In this document: positions 1-7,407 of the stretch, piece by piece
Position numbering within the stretch: position 1 is the stretch's first letter
Layout: the number at the start of each line of letters is the position of its first letter
Source of the DNA: CAYOSU01 sp964541255
GTDB taxonomy: Bacteria; Bacillota; Clostridia; Christensenellales; CAMQZB01
Length of the DNA: 11,925 bases
Assembly (NCBI GenBank): GCA_964541255.1
Contig: CAZIPL010000044.1
Span: 1-11,925, forward strand
Reading direction: 5' to 3'
Position numbers and translations under genes: made by a program
Notes under the pieces: generated by a model
Databases searched by the model: none
The model's input: the letters and a program-made list of their open reading frames with translations, nothing else
What the model was told of the DNA's origin: nothing

Positions 1-460
1 ACAAAGCCTTAGGTTTTCTGTTTAAGTACTGCTCGATATCGAGAATCTTTGCAGCATTTTTGACACGCTTATCGATCTCTTCCTTGTTCATTTTTCGAAG
101 TTTCAAAGCAAATGCCATATTTTCGTATACCGACATATGGGGATAAAGAGCGTAGTTTTGGAAAACCATCGCAATGTCTCTGTCTTTCGACTCAACGTCG
201 TTAACAAGACGTCCGTCGATATAAAGCTCACCTTTCGTGATTTCCTCTAATCCCGCAATCATACGAAGAGTCGTAGACTTTCCGCAGCCCGAGGGACCTA
301 CGAAAACGACGAATTCTTTATCTTTTATATCCAAAGTAAAGTCCGATACGGCGGGCTTAGAAACAACTACTTTGCCCTCTTTTTTCTCCGCGCGTTTTTC
401 CTTTGCAGACAATTGGTTATCGTAAATTTTGTAAATGTGACGTAAACTTAAATCAGCCAT
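1..460 (-). CDS. Sugar ABC transporter ATP-binding protein (MsmK/UgpC/MalK type), 3' end beyond window
   Basis: This is the nucleotide-binding subunit that hydrolyses ATP at the cytoplasmic face to drive the CUT1 sugar importer encoded upstream. 153 codons are visible from an ATG at 460, preceded by GGAG six bases away. Walker A is GPSGCGKST at residues 55-63 and the Q-loop glutamine is Q101 in VFQNYALYPHMS. The window ends just before the expected LSGGQ signature, so Walker B, the D-loop and the C-terminal regulatory domain are not seen. A Lys/Glu-rich stretch at about residues 15-35 looks like an insertion: in typical family members, as I recall them, Walker A starts near residue 37. The gene starts 13 bases after the isomerase stop, so it is probably the last or near-last gene of the operon. 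It could also serve other sugar transporters, as MsmK-type ATPases do. Confidence 0.93.
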   Translation of the reverse strand, partial: MADLSLRHIYKIYDNQLSAKEKRAEKKEGKVVVSKPAVSDFTLDIKDKEFVVFVGPSGCGKSTTLRMIAGLEEITKGELYIDGRLVNDVESKDRDIAMVFQNYALYPHMSVYENMAFALKLRKMNKEEIDKRVKNAAKILDIEQYLNRKPKAL

Positions 461-473
461 ATTTTTCTCCTTA

Positions 474-1814
474 TTATGCCTCTATTATTTCCGCACCGAT
501 AAGCTTCGCGTATGCTTTAAGCTCATCGACGTAATCACCCCACGCCAACGCATAGTGGTGAGGAATGCCTTCCTCGATTATGTTATAAATAACGTCTCTG
601 ACGGGCTTTTCGAGTCTGACGTTTATCATTGCGCCCGGCGTATACATCTTTGACGGGACGCCCTCGCCCTTTCCGACGAATAAAACGTACTTGCCGTCGA
701 TGTCGCAGAACCTTGCAAAAGTGATAACTCCGCCCTTCAAAATCGCGCGAATAGCCGTGCCTTGACCTGCCAAGGGATGATTTGCCATTTCGGGCGAACA
801 ATCCTTAGAAATAAGAGACGGCGCCGCATTTCCGCAATGCCAGAACGTTACGTAATTTTCCTCTTCGTTGATGTTTATAAGATCTGTGATAAATCCCGCT
901 TTTCCGCTCAAAATATTCTCGGCAGCGTAAGCAATTCCCGCGTCGACGTCTCCCTCGCAGATAAGATGAACTCCCTCGTCGGCAAGTCTTCCTATAACCG
1001 CGCAAGGCGTTGCGTGAAGATTCCCCATTTCAGGCCAGCACTTGAGCGAAGCATAATCATATCCTTGCTCCAAAAAAACCTCTCTCATCGCAAGACAAAG
1101 CTTTGCGTGATTTTCAAGATGACCTTCGGGAAGATTCTTTGCAACGGGAATTGTTATCCTCGAAATTTCTTCGTTGACCTCTTTCTCCGAATATCCGTCC
1201 ATCTTATCGAAAACGACCTTTAAGTCGGTCTCTTCGATCTTGATTCCGAAAGTTCTTCTTATAAGCCCTTCGTTGAACGCCGAGTTATAAAAAGCCGTAG
1301 GACGATAGCCCAAAAGCCCGAAAGTAACCTTGCTCATCGCCTTTTTCAAAGCATACGCCGAAAGTATCGCGTCAAGATCTGCTTTCGCTTGCGGCTCGTC
1401 TTCGTTCCCTAAGACAAAATGCGTCGTTCCGCCAAGTCTCTTTACGGAGGCGGAATTCATCGTCGCTGCGACAAGGGCGTTAGCCAAAAGCCTGCCTCCG
1501 TGAAGTTCCGGTTCACGAAGCGACCAGAAAACAATCGGCACTTTCAGCTCGTCGTAAAGTCCGCATGCGTAATCGTCTCCCGAAAACGCGCCGAAAAGCA
1601 ACAATACCACGTCTACGCCGAACGATTTGAATTTCTCCGTCGCCTCGGCAAGGGATTTCTTGTCTTCGGCTATATCGTCGGGGAAGCAAAAATCGTATTG
1701 AGGGTATGCGTTTTTCACATACTCTTCATATTTCGCCTTTCTTTCGCGAGGAAGTTCTCTCGGCCATCTGCCGGAAACCGTCGTAATAAATCCGATCCTC
1801 AATTTCTCTTTCAT
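474..1814 (-). CDS. Short L-fucose/L-arabinose isomerase-like ketol isomerase (COG2407-type)
   Basis: Probable metal-dependent cytoplasmic isomerase that converts an aldose to the matching ketose. The 446-residue protein is much shorter than classical FucI (about 590) and fits the short family. Family-type motifs are CWPEM (E262), CEGDVDAG (E287, D289), FWHCGNAAP (H326) and IPHHYALAWGD (H419, H420). By analogy with FucI/AraA, the acidic residues and a C-terminal histidine would hold the divalent metal. The ATG at 1814 overlaps the sulfatase stop by four bases (ATGA), with AAGGA upstream, which suggests translational coupling. Members of this family act on varied sugars, and I recall sulfoquinovose isomerases of some Firmicutes being annotated this way, so the name does not prove L-fucose as substrate. 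Its coupling to the sulfatase suggests it takes the desulfated, or possibly still sulfated, sugar. Confidence 0.85.
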   Translation of the reverse strand: MKEKLRIGFITTVSGRWPRELPRERKAKYEEYVKNAYPQYDFCFPDDIAEDKKSLAEATEKFKSFGVDVVLLLFGAFSGDDYACGLYDELKVPIVFWSLREPELHGGRLLANALVAATMNSASVKRLGGTTHFVLGNEDEPQAKADLDAILSAYALKKAMSKVTFGLLGYRPTAFYNSAFNEGLIRRTFGIKIEETDLKVVFDKMDGYSEKEVNEEISRITIPVAKNLPEGHLENHAKLCLAMREVFLEQGYDYASLKCWPEMGNLHATPCAVIGRLADEGVHLICEGDVDAGIAYAAENILSGKAGFITDLININEEENYVTFWHCGNAAPSLISKDCSPEMANHPLAGQGTAIRAILKGGVITFARFCDIDGKYVLFVGKGEGVPSKMYTPGAMINVRLEKPVRDVIYNIIEEGIPHHYALAWGDYVDELKAYAKLIGAEIIEA

Positions 1815-3274
1815 TTTTCGTCCTTCTTTACATCGTAATACATTTCGATGTTTTGTTTGTATGCCGCTCTGCCGTTTTCTTTGTCCGCTTTTTTCAGCTG
1901 TCCCGCACCCATAGGAAATTGATATTTGCCGTCGTAGCGAGAATCCGAATACTCGTCAAAGCCGTCGCACAGCTTTGCAGCCATTTCTTCAATTATTTTG
2001 CGGTAGTTTTCTTCATCGATAAGATTTGTCTCTTCATACGGGTCTTTTTCGAGATCGAAGAAAGAATCCTTACCGTCGATATAATTCTTTATCAACTTAT
2101 ACCGCTTGCCTCTTATCATTCTAACCGCGCCGTACTCGGAAAACACCGAAACGTATTCTCTGTCAAAGCATTCTCCTTCAAGCGTTTTTGCGAAAGATTT
2201 TCCGCAAGGCTTATCCGAATATCCGATAACGCCGCAAAGTTCCAAAATCGTCGGGAACAAATCAACGTGCGAAACCATATCGTCAACCGTTCGATTCTTC
2301 ATTCCGCCGCCCGAAATAACAAGCGGCACCTTGACGGATTCTTCGTAAAAATTCTGCGGATACGTTCCGTTGCCTTTACCCCAAACGCCGTGCTGACCGA
2401 CATTCATACCGTTGTCGCCGGTAAAAATAATCACCGTGTTTTCATATAAACCCAAGGATTTAAGCTCGGAAATGATTCTTCCAAGGGCCTTATCCATTGC
2501 CGTTATCGCAGTGAAGTAGCCGCGGATATATTCCCGCCTTTTCTCCTCCGTATCGCCTACAAAAAAGTGATTGACTTGGTTTTTATGAACTGGAGAGTAT
2601 CTCACGCTTTCGAAATCGCACCCCTCATATAGATCCCAAATTTCCTTAGGATGCTCTTCTTTGTTCCAAGGAGTATGTGGAGCGGTGAAGTGAACGCCGA
2701 GATAAAACGGTCTTTCGCTTCTTTTGTTTTTCAAAAAATCTATCGCGTTGTCCGCGATATAGTCCGTGACATACTTTGTATTTGCTTTAATCTTACCGTC
2801 GCTAAACGCGTCATAAGACACATAGCTGCAACCGCCGCGAAGCAAAACGTTTCGATAAGTATAGCCTTTTCTTTCTTTGAGCGTGTCGCCGAGGTGATAT
2901 TTCCCCGACAGCGCGATGTCGTAGCCGTTATCTGCCAGAATATCCGTATAAGTCGTTATCCCGTCAAGATAATCTATAGCCACATTTTCATTGTTTTTTA
3001 TAGGAGAACGTTCCGCAGAAAACTCGGGGATCTCGTTTATATCGACGTTTCCCGAAATAATCCAGTCGTGCACGCCGTGATAAGACGGCATCGTGCCCGT
3101 CAGAATTGACGCCCTCGCAGGCGAACAAACGGGGCTTGCGCAAAAGCAATTTTCATACAAAACCCCGTCGTCGCAAAGCTTGTCTAAATTGGGAGTAATC
3201 ACGTCTTTGCATTTACGTCCCAGCGCAAAATAGGATTGATCGTCCGTCAAGACGAACAAAATATTCTTTTTCAT
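1811..3274 (-). CDS. Type I (formylglycine-dependent) sulfatase, apparently cytoplasmic
   Basis: Predicted hydrolase of a sulfate ester. The 487-residue protein has an N-terminal metal site, LTDDQ (D11, D12), then the sulfatase signature CSPAR with C50 as the residue to be oxidised to formylglycine and R54. Further family motifs are GKYHLG (K125, H127), TAPH (H200), TGDNG (D287, N288) and WGKG (K300), followed by a C-terminal subdomain with the usual FDLEKDPYEETNL stretch. It starts MKKNILFVLTDDQ with no signal peptide or lipobox, so it should work inside the cell on imported substrate. I chose the ATG at 3274, which overlaps the aldolase stop as ATGA, over a TTG four codons upstream. Because the active residue is Cys, an anaerobic radical-SAM maturase or equivalent is needed; none is in the window. 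The exact substrate class cannot be read from sequence by eye. Confidence 0.93.
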   Translation of the reverse strand: MKKNILFVLTDDQSYFALGRKCKDVITPNLDKLCDDGVLYENCFCASPVCSPARASILTGTMPSYHGVHDWIISGNVDINEIPEFSAERSPIKNNENVAIDYLDGITTYTDILADNGYDIALSGKYHLGDTLKERKGYTYRNVLLRGGCSYVSYDAFSDGKIKANTKYVTDYIADNAIDFLKNKRSERPFYLGVHFTAPHTPWNKEEHPKEIWDLYEGCDFESVRYSPVHKNQVNHFFVGDTEEKRREYIRGYFTAITAMDKALGRIISELKSLGLYENTVIIFTGDNGMNVGQHGVWGKGNGTYPQNFYEESVKVPLVISGGGMKNRTVDDMVSHVDLFPTILELCGVIGYSDKPCGKSFAKTLEGECFDREYVSVFSEYGAVRMIRGKRYKLIKNYIDGKDSFFDLEKDPYEETNLIDEENYRKIIEEMAAKLCDGFDEYSDSRYDGKYQFPMGAGQLKKADKENGRAAYKQNIEMYYDVKKDEK

Positions 3275-4122
3275 GCTTTTCCGCAAGATTCGGACAAACG
3301 TATAATGTCTTTTACGTCTTCTTTAAGCCTGTCGGAAGCATTTTGCATAGCGATAAAGCTTCTGCCGTTTTTCTCTTCTTCGAGAGCGTCTTTGAGATAA
3401 TCCATATAAGAAAATCTGATTTGCGTTCCGAAGTTTATCTTCGATATTCCGAGCTTCAACGACTTTTTGATGATGTCGTGATCCATACCCGTGCAACCGT
3501 GAAGTACAAGTGGTATGTCCGTAAACTTAGTAACCTCTTCTAAAATATCAAGTCTGATATTGGGTTTTTCGGTATAATAACCGTGAGCATTGCCAATGCC
3601 TATCGCAAGGGAATCGGGCTGACAAAGCTCGAGGAATTTCTTTACGTCCTCCACCTTGACGGTGTTAGTCGTTGTCTGCCCCGCCTGAATCTGATCCAAG
3701 CGAAGAAGCTCTCCGATTTCCGCCTCAACGGTAACTCCGCGTTCGTGCGCGTATTTTATTACTTCGTTCGTGTTTTTAGCGTTTTCCTCAATAGGAAGAA
3801 GGGAACCGTCATACATAACCGCGGTGAAATTCAAATCGACGCAATGCTTGCATATATCGACCGAATCGCCGTGATCGAGATGTATGGCAACGGGAACGGA
3901 AACCTTATTTGCCCACCATTTTGCCACCTCATAGAACCAATCATGCCCGGCATAAGCTCCCGTAGAGATATAATGCGCTAAAATAATCGGGCTTTTTTCC
4001 TCCTCGGCGGCAAGACAGATCGAACGAATAATGTCATAATTACCGCCCTGCGTATTGATCGCGGGAACGGCGTATCCGCCCTTCCTTGCCTTTATCAACA
4101 TTTCCTTTGATGTTACTAACAT
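3271..4122 (-). CDS. Class II (zinc) fructose/tagatose-bisphosphate-type aldolase
   Basis: Probable metal-dependent aldolase that cleaves a ketose phosphate to dihydroxyacetone phosphate plus an aldehyde. The 283-residue length matches GatY/KbaY/FbaA-type enzymes. Visible active-site elements are HLDHG (catalytic D83, zinc ligand H84), VEAEIGEL (E135 region), IGNAHG (zinc ligand H180) and LVLHG (zinc ligand H208). Two substrate-binding elements are unusual: the phosphate loop usually written GGSG is GCTG (209-212), and the NxDT element of fructose-bisphosphate aldolases is NFGT (230-233). Loss of that Asp is also seen in tagatose-bisphosphate-type members, so fructose 1,6-bisphosphate is not the safest substrate call. 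The gene starts four bases after the permease stop with AAAGG upstream, and its TGA overlaps the sulfatase ATG. It is probably the carbon-cleaving step of this locus. Confidence 0.9.
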   Translation of the reverse strand: MLVTSKEMLIKARKGGYAVPAINTQGGNYDIIRSICLAAEEEKSPIILAHYISTGAYAGHDWFYEVAKWWANKVSVPVAIHLDHGDSVDICKHCVDLNFTAVMYDGSLLPIEENAKNTNEVIKYAHERGVTVEAEIGELLRLDQIQAGQTTTNTVKVEDVKKFLELCQPDSLAIGIGNAHGYYTEKPNIRLDILEEVTKFTDIPLVLHGCTGMDHDIIKKSLKLGISKINFGTQIRFSYMDYLKDALEEEKNGRSFIAMQNASDRLKEDVKDIIRLSESCGKA

Positions 4123-4126
4123 ATCA

Positions 4127-4972
4127 TTAACCCTTTACCGCACCTGCAGTTAATCCTTTTACCATATATTTTTGGAAGAAGAAGAATACAAATACCATCG
4201 GAAGCGTTCCTACTACCGAGATCGTATTTACAAGCGACCAGTCGTAAGAAAGTTCGCCCAAATACCTTAGCGTAATACCGGTAGAAAGCGTTCTCAACGC
4301 GTCGTTCTGAATGAGGGTCGAAGCGTAAAGATAATCGTCCCACGTGGTCAGGAACGAATATATTCCGACCGCAAGAAGACCTGGAACGACAAGAGGAATT
4401 ACCACCTTGAAAAGGGTATTTACTCTGCCCGAGCCGTCAACGTACGCAGCTTCTTCGATGCCTTTCGGAACCGCGTCGAAGAACGATGCCATAAGTATAA
4501 TCGAGAAAGGCATCTGACCTGCGGTTATCGAAAGAATAAGTCCCGAAAGTTTGTTCAAAAGTCCCACGCCGCGAAGAAGCGAATAAAGAGAGATAAGTCT
4601 CGAAATTACGGGGAACATCTGAGAGAAAATAAGGAACGCGATTACGTATTTGTTCCAATTGATCTTTATTCTCGAAAGCGCATAACCCGCGAAAACCGCG
4701 ATTATACAAACGAGAACAGCCGAAATTCCCGAAACTATGAAGTTGTTTTTATAGTATACGAAGAACTCCGGATAGTTGTTGAATAGATTTTTATATCCGT
4801 CGAACGTGAAATCCTGTGGGAAGAACGTAGGCGGATTGAGATAGCTTTCCATATTGTGCTTGAACGACGTTATGAGCATCCAATAAATAGGGAAAAGCAA
4901 GAATAACATAATAACTATGAGAATAAAGTATTTAAGAATATTTATCAATACTTTTTTAGTCGATGCTTTCAT
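4127..4972 (-). CDS. Carbohydrate ABC transporter permease, MalG/CUT1 type
   Basis: Inner-membrane subunit of a CUT1 sugar importer, 281 residues. Hydrophobic segments are visible near residues 13-34, 76-98, 108-126, 144-164, 190-210 and 248-267. The cytoplasmic EAA loop that docks on the ATPase reads EEAAYVDGSG from residue 173, and the C-terminus ends in the family-typical MVKGLTAGAVKG. The ATG at 4972 has AAGGAG nine bases upstream and begins 13 bases after the stop of the other permease gene, the usual MalF-MalG order. The transported sugar cannot be inferred from the permease itself, but the downstream aldolase, sulfatase and isomerase suggest a sulfated sugar. Confidence 0.95.
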   Translation of the reverse strand: MKASTKKVLINILKYFILIVIMLFLLFPIYWMLITSFKHNMESYLNPPTFFPQDFTFDGYKNLFNNYPEFFVYYKNNFIVSGISAVLVCIIAVFAGYALSRIKINWNKYVIAFLIFSQMFPVISRLISLYSLLRGVGLLNKLSGLILSITAGQMPFSIILMASFFDAVPKGIEEAAYVDGSGRVNTLFKVVIPLVVPGLLAVGIYSFLTTWDDYLYASTLIQNDALRTLSTGITLRYLGELSYDWSLVNTISVVGTLPMVFVFFFFQKYMVKGLTAGAVKG

Positions 4973-4985
4973 ATCTTTACTCTCC

Positions 4986-5921
4986 TTAAGAAACGTCTTC
5001 TGCTTTGAAGATCTTGTTGTATAAAAGTACTACGAAGATCATGATTATCATCCAAATCGTCGTAACTGCGGCACCTGCGCCGAAGTCTCTTTCGATGAAT
5101 GCCTTTTGATAGGAAAGAACCGCAAGAGTAGTCGTCGAGTTATACGGGCCTCCCGAAGTCATCTGCCAAAAGAGCGGGAACTGTTTGAAGTTGTCGATTA
5201 TCGACATCGAAATGGACGTTTTGATTACGGGCATCATATACGGAATGGTGATTTTGAAAAGTCTCGTCGCTCCGTTTGCTCCGTCTATTTTCGCCGCTTC
5301 CATAATGTCTTCGGGCACGTTTTGCAATCCCGCCAACAAAAGCAACGTCATAAGCGGAATTTGTTTCCAAAGCGCAGCTATCGTAATACCGATAAGCGCG
5401 GTATCGGTGCTGTTGAGTATTCCGAACTCCTTGACCTTACCGCCTGTAATGATTTCTACAAAATATCTTAAAAGTCCGTATTGGGGCTGATATATCCAAA
5501 TCCAAACGAGCGCGGAAATTACCGTCGGGACAACCCACGGAGTCATCATTATGCTTCGGAAGAATCTTGCACCCTTAATATTCGAGTTAAGGATTAACGC
5601 AAGAGTCATACCTATCGCAAATGACAAAATTACCGTCGAAAGAACGAATTCGAACGTTATCAAAACAGAATTGCCCAAAACGCCTTGCTCGAGAAGATCC
5701 GTATAGTTCTTGAAGTTATTCCATTTTGGCGGAATATCTTTGACGATATTGATTATCTTATAATCCGTAAAGCTCTTTATTACCGAGTCGATTATCGGGA
5801 CGATGATAAACAGCGTTACGACAAGTACCGCAGGAGCAACGAGTATTGCCCAAAATATCTTTTCCCGCACGTTTTTCGACAACGGATTTTTTAGTCTTTT
5901 TTCATTTATAACCTTTTCCAT
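4986..5921 (-). CDS. Carbohydrate ABC transporter permease, MalF/CUT1 type
   Basis: Inner-membrane partner of the MalG-type permease, 311 residues. A cytoplasmic N-terminal stretch of about 20 residues is followed by membrane segments near 23-45, 86-112, 126-144, 174-199, 230-242 and 284-301. The EAA loop is at about 208-231 (EAAKIDGANGATRLFKITIP). The start ATG at 5921 has only a weak GGAAA ribosome site, and 105 bases with a strong hairpin separate it from the binding-protein gene. Translation may therefore be lower than for the binding protein, which is needed in excess. The family and role are clear; substrate is not. Confidence 0.95.
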   Translation of the reverse strand: MEKVINEKRLKNPLSKNVREKIFWAILVAPAVLVVTLFIIVPIIDSVIKSFTDYKIINIVKDIPPKWNNFKNYTDLLEQGVLGNSVLITFEFVLSTVILSFAIGMTLALILNSNIKGARFFRSIMMTPWVVPTVISALVWIWIYQPQYGLLRYFVEIITGGKVKEFGILNSTDTALIGITIAALWKQIPLMTLLLLAGLQNVPEDIMEAAKIDGANGATRLFKITIPYMMPVIKTSISMSIIDNFKQFPLFWQMTSGGPYNSTTTLAVLSYQKAFIERDFGAGAAVTTIWMIIMIFVVLLYNKIFKAEDVS

Positions 5922-5953
5922 TTTTCCGGTTTATCATATTTATTCGGCAATTA

Positions 5954-5976
5954 TCGGGGCGGTATTGCCGCCCCGA
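5954..5976 (-). other. Strong intercistronic hairpin between binding-protein and permease genes
   Basis: A nine-base perfect inverted repeat (TCGGGGCGG and CCGCCCCGA) encloses a five-base loop. There is no T-run after it on the minus strand, so it is not a canonical terminator. Its place after the binding-protein gene matches the malE-malF situation, where a hairpin protects the upstream message and lowers downstream expression. The GC-rich core also resembles dispersed repeats elsewhere in the window. Confidence 0.75.
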
Positions 5977-5989
5977 CAGCCGATTTTGT

Positions 5990-6017
5990 GTTATAATTAC
6001 TTAATCTTTTGTTTCAA
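5990..6017 (-). promoter_or_regulatory. Possible internal promoter ahead of the permease genes
   Basis: On the minus strand, TTGAAA (6012-6017) and TATAAC (5990-5995) are separated by 16 bases, directly after the binding-protein stop codon. This could give extra transcription of the permease-to-ATPase genes. The stretch is A/T-rich, so a chance match is possible. Confidence 0.35.
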
Positions 6018-6026
6018 CTTAATAAC

Positions 6027-7301
6027 TTATTTGTTGATGTAAGCAGAAACTTCCTTCTTGAAGTTAGCGATAGCGTCTTCCTTAGTTGCCGTTCCCGAGC
6101 AGATTGCGTTTACCATCTTAGCGATTGCGATCTGATAAGCGTCCTGTTTTTCGAACAATACCTCGGACTGGATCTTGCTTGCAGCTTCTTTAGAGGTTTC
6201 CAAAATAGGATGCAAGTTGCTGTTCTTCTTGGGGCCGTATGTGTAATAACCGGGCGTAGATTCAGCAAAGTGAGCATAGAATTCGTCGTTATTCAAAAGC
6301 CATTCGACAAAAGTCTTTGTTGCTTCTGCTTCCTTGTCGCCGTTGTCTGCTACGTAGAAAGTATGAGCGGAAAGTCCCGTAAGTCCCTGACCGTTTGTTC
6401 CCATAGAAGGCATAGCAGCCGTAACAACGTATTCAGCAGCGGTGTTATCTACAGCATAGGTTCCGGAGAATCCCCAAGTCTGGTCAACGTACATAGCTAC
6501 CTTATCGGTTGCCATCATAGGTCTCAAATCCTTAGGAAGCTGGTTAACCTTTGTCCAACCCTTGTCAACGCAAGACTTGTAGAAGTCGATACACTCGTCA
6601 AAGCCCTTGTTTCCGTCGATAGCGAGTTTGCCGTCAGCGTCTGTAATCGTTCCGCCGAATGCATAAACCATAGATTTGATAAAGCTTCCGGGAGCGGTCT
6701 TTTCAGCCATGGGGAGCCCCAAAATAACAACGTCGTCATCGCATTTTTCTTTGAGGACTTCACACCAAGCTTCGAGCTCTGCCTGAGTCTTCGGGGGATT
6801 GTTGATGTCAAGACCAGCAGCTTCGATAACGCGCTTATTGATCATAAGCGTAAGGCCGGACGTCAAGAAAGGAACGCCGTATACTTCGCCGTTATAATCG
6901 AAGCAGTCCATAATGTTAGAGTCGAATTCGCTCAAGAACGCGTTGTCAAATACGTCCGTTACGGGAGACGTAACGCCGTTCGAAGCGAGGATCTGGTTCC
7001 AACCGATTTCGCCGTACATAACGTCGATTCTGTCGCCGCCGCCGATACGGTTGATCGCATATGTAAGAACGTCGTTATAAGCAGCGGAAACTACTTCGAC
7101 CTTAATATGCGGATGCGCGGTCTGGAAATCAGCGATCATTTTATTCCAAAACTCCGTGTGTGCGGTTTCCAAAACAGCGTAGTTGCAGAAGTAAATGGTT
7201 ACATCTTCGTCCTGAGTATCGGGTTGCTGGCATGCCGCAAGGGAAACAAGCATGGTGAGAGCGAGCAAAACAGCGAGCGCTCTAAGTAACATTTTTTTCA
7301 T
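6027..7301 (-). CDS. Sugar ABC transporter substrate-binding lipoprotein (family 1 SBP)
   Basis: Extracytoplasmic receptor that captures the sugar and delivers it to the two permeases. The 424-residue protein begins with a lipoprotein signal: positive MKKMLLR, a hydrophobic stretch, and lipobox LAAC with C24 as the lipidated cysteine. The mature part has the family-1 layout, including an early FWNKMIADFQTAHPHIKVEV segment, a central YGVPFLTSGLTLMINKRV segment and a C-terminal helical part. The ATG at 7301 is preceded by AGGAGG with six bases between; in-frame codons further up (to a GTG at 7331) would run through this ribosome site and are rejected. It lies 106 bases after the SIS gene and 105 before the permeases. 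Relatives bind mono- or oligosaccharides; specificity is not readable here. Confidence 0.95.
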   Translation of the reverse strand: MKKMLLRALAVLLALTMLVSLAACQQPDTQDEDVTIYFCNYAVLETAHTEFWNKMIADFQTAHPHIKVEVVSAAYNDVLTYAINRIGGGDRIDVMYGEIGWNQILASNGVTSPVTDVFDNAFLSEFDSNIMDCFDYNGEVYGVPFLTSGLTLMINKRVIEAAGLDINNPPKTQAELEAWCEVLKEKCDDDVVILGLPMAEKTAPGSFIKSMVYAFGGTITDADGKLAIDGNKGFDECIDFYKSCVDKGWTKVNQLPKDLRPMMATDKVAMYVDQTWGFSGTYAVDNTAAEYVVTAAMPSMGTNGQGLTGLSAHTFYVADNGDKEAEATKTFVEWLLNNDEFYAHFAESTPGYYTYGPKKNSNLHPILETSKEAASKIQSEVLFEKQDAYQIAIAKMVNAICSGTATKEDAIANFKKEVSAYINK

Positions 7302-7318
7302 AATTTTCCTCCTCATCA

Positions 7319-7331
7319 GTGATTTTATCAC
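7319..7331 (-). other. Small inverted repeat just ahead of the binding-protein ribosome site
   Basis: GTGAT and ATCAC flank three bases, ending five bases before the AGGAGG of the binding-protein gene. A three-base CCC-GAAA-GGG mini-hairpin lies about 20 bases further upstream. They could modulate translation or RNA processing between the SIS and binding-protein genes, but both stems are short. I see no promoter or terminator in the rest of 7302-7407. Confidence 0.3.
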
Positions 7332-7407
7332 CGGTTTTCTCTATGTCAGCCCTTTCGGGTTAAACATTCTTGTGTTTTTTGATTTAGTTTATAGATTAAT
7401 AGTGTTA

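Noticed and set aside
3271..3286. Upstream TTG start for the sulfatase
   Set aside because: The ATG at 3274 forms a four-base overlap with the aldolase stop and starts directly at the conserved KKNILFVLTDD segment.
474..4122. Reading the locus as a sulfoquinovose (sulfoglycolysis) operon
   Set aside because: The isomerase family allows it, but a sulfatase cannot cleave a C-S bond, and no sulfoquinovosidase, sulfolactaldehyde enzyme or sulfonate exporter is seen. Kept only as an alternative to test.
6009..7289. A 426-codon open frame on the plus strand opposite the sugar-binding protein
   Set aside because: It is antisense to a gene with lipobox, ribosome site and clear family motifs. Its translation has no recognisable domain, so it is a codon-usage shadow.
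7296..7320. Hammerhead-ribozyme-like CTGATGAG near the binding-protein start
   Set aside because: There is no stem II or properly placed GAAA core; the bases are explained by the AGGAGG ribosome site and preceding codons.
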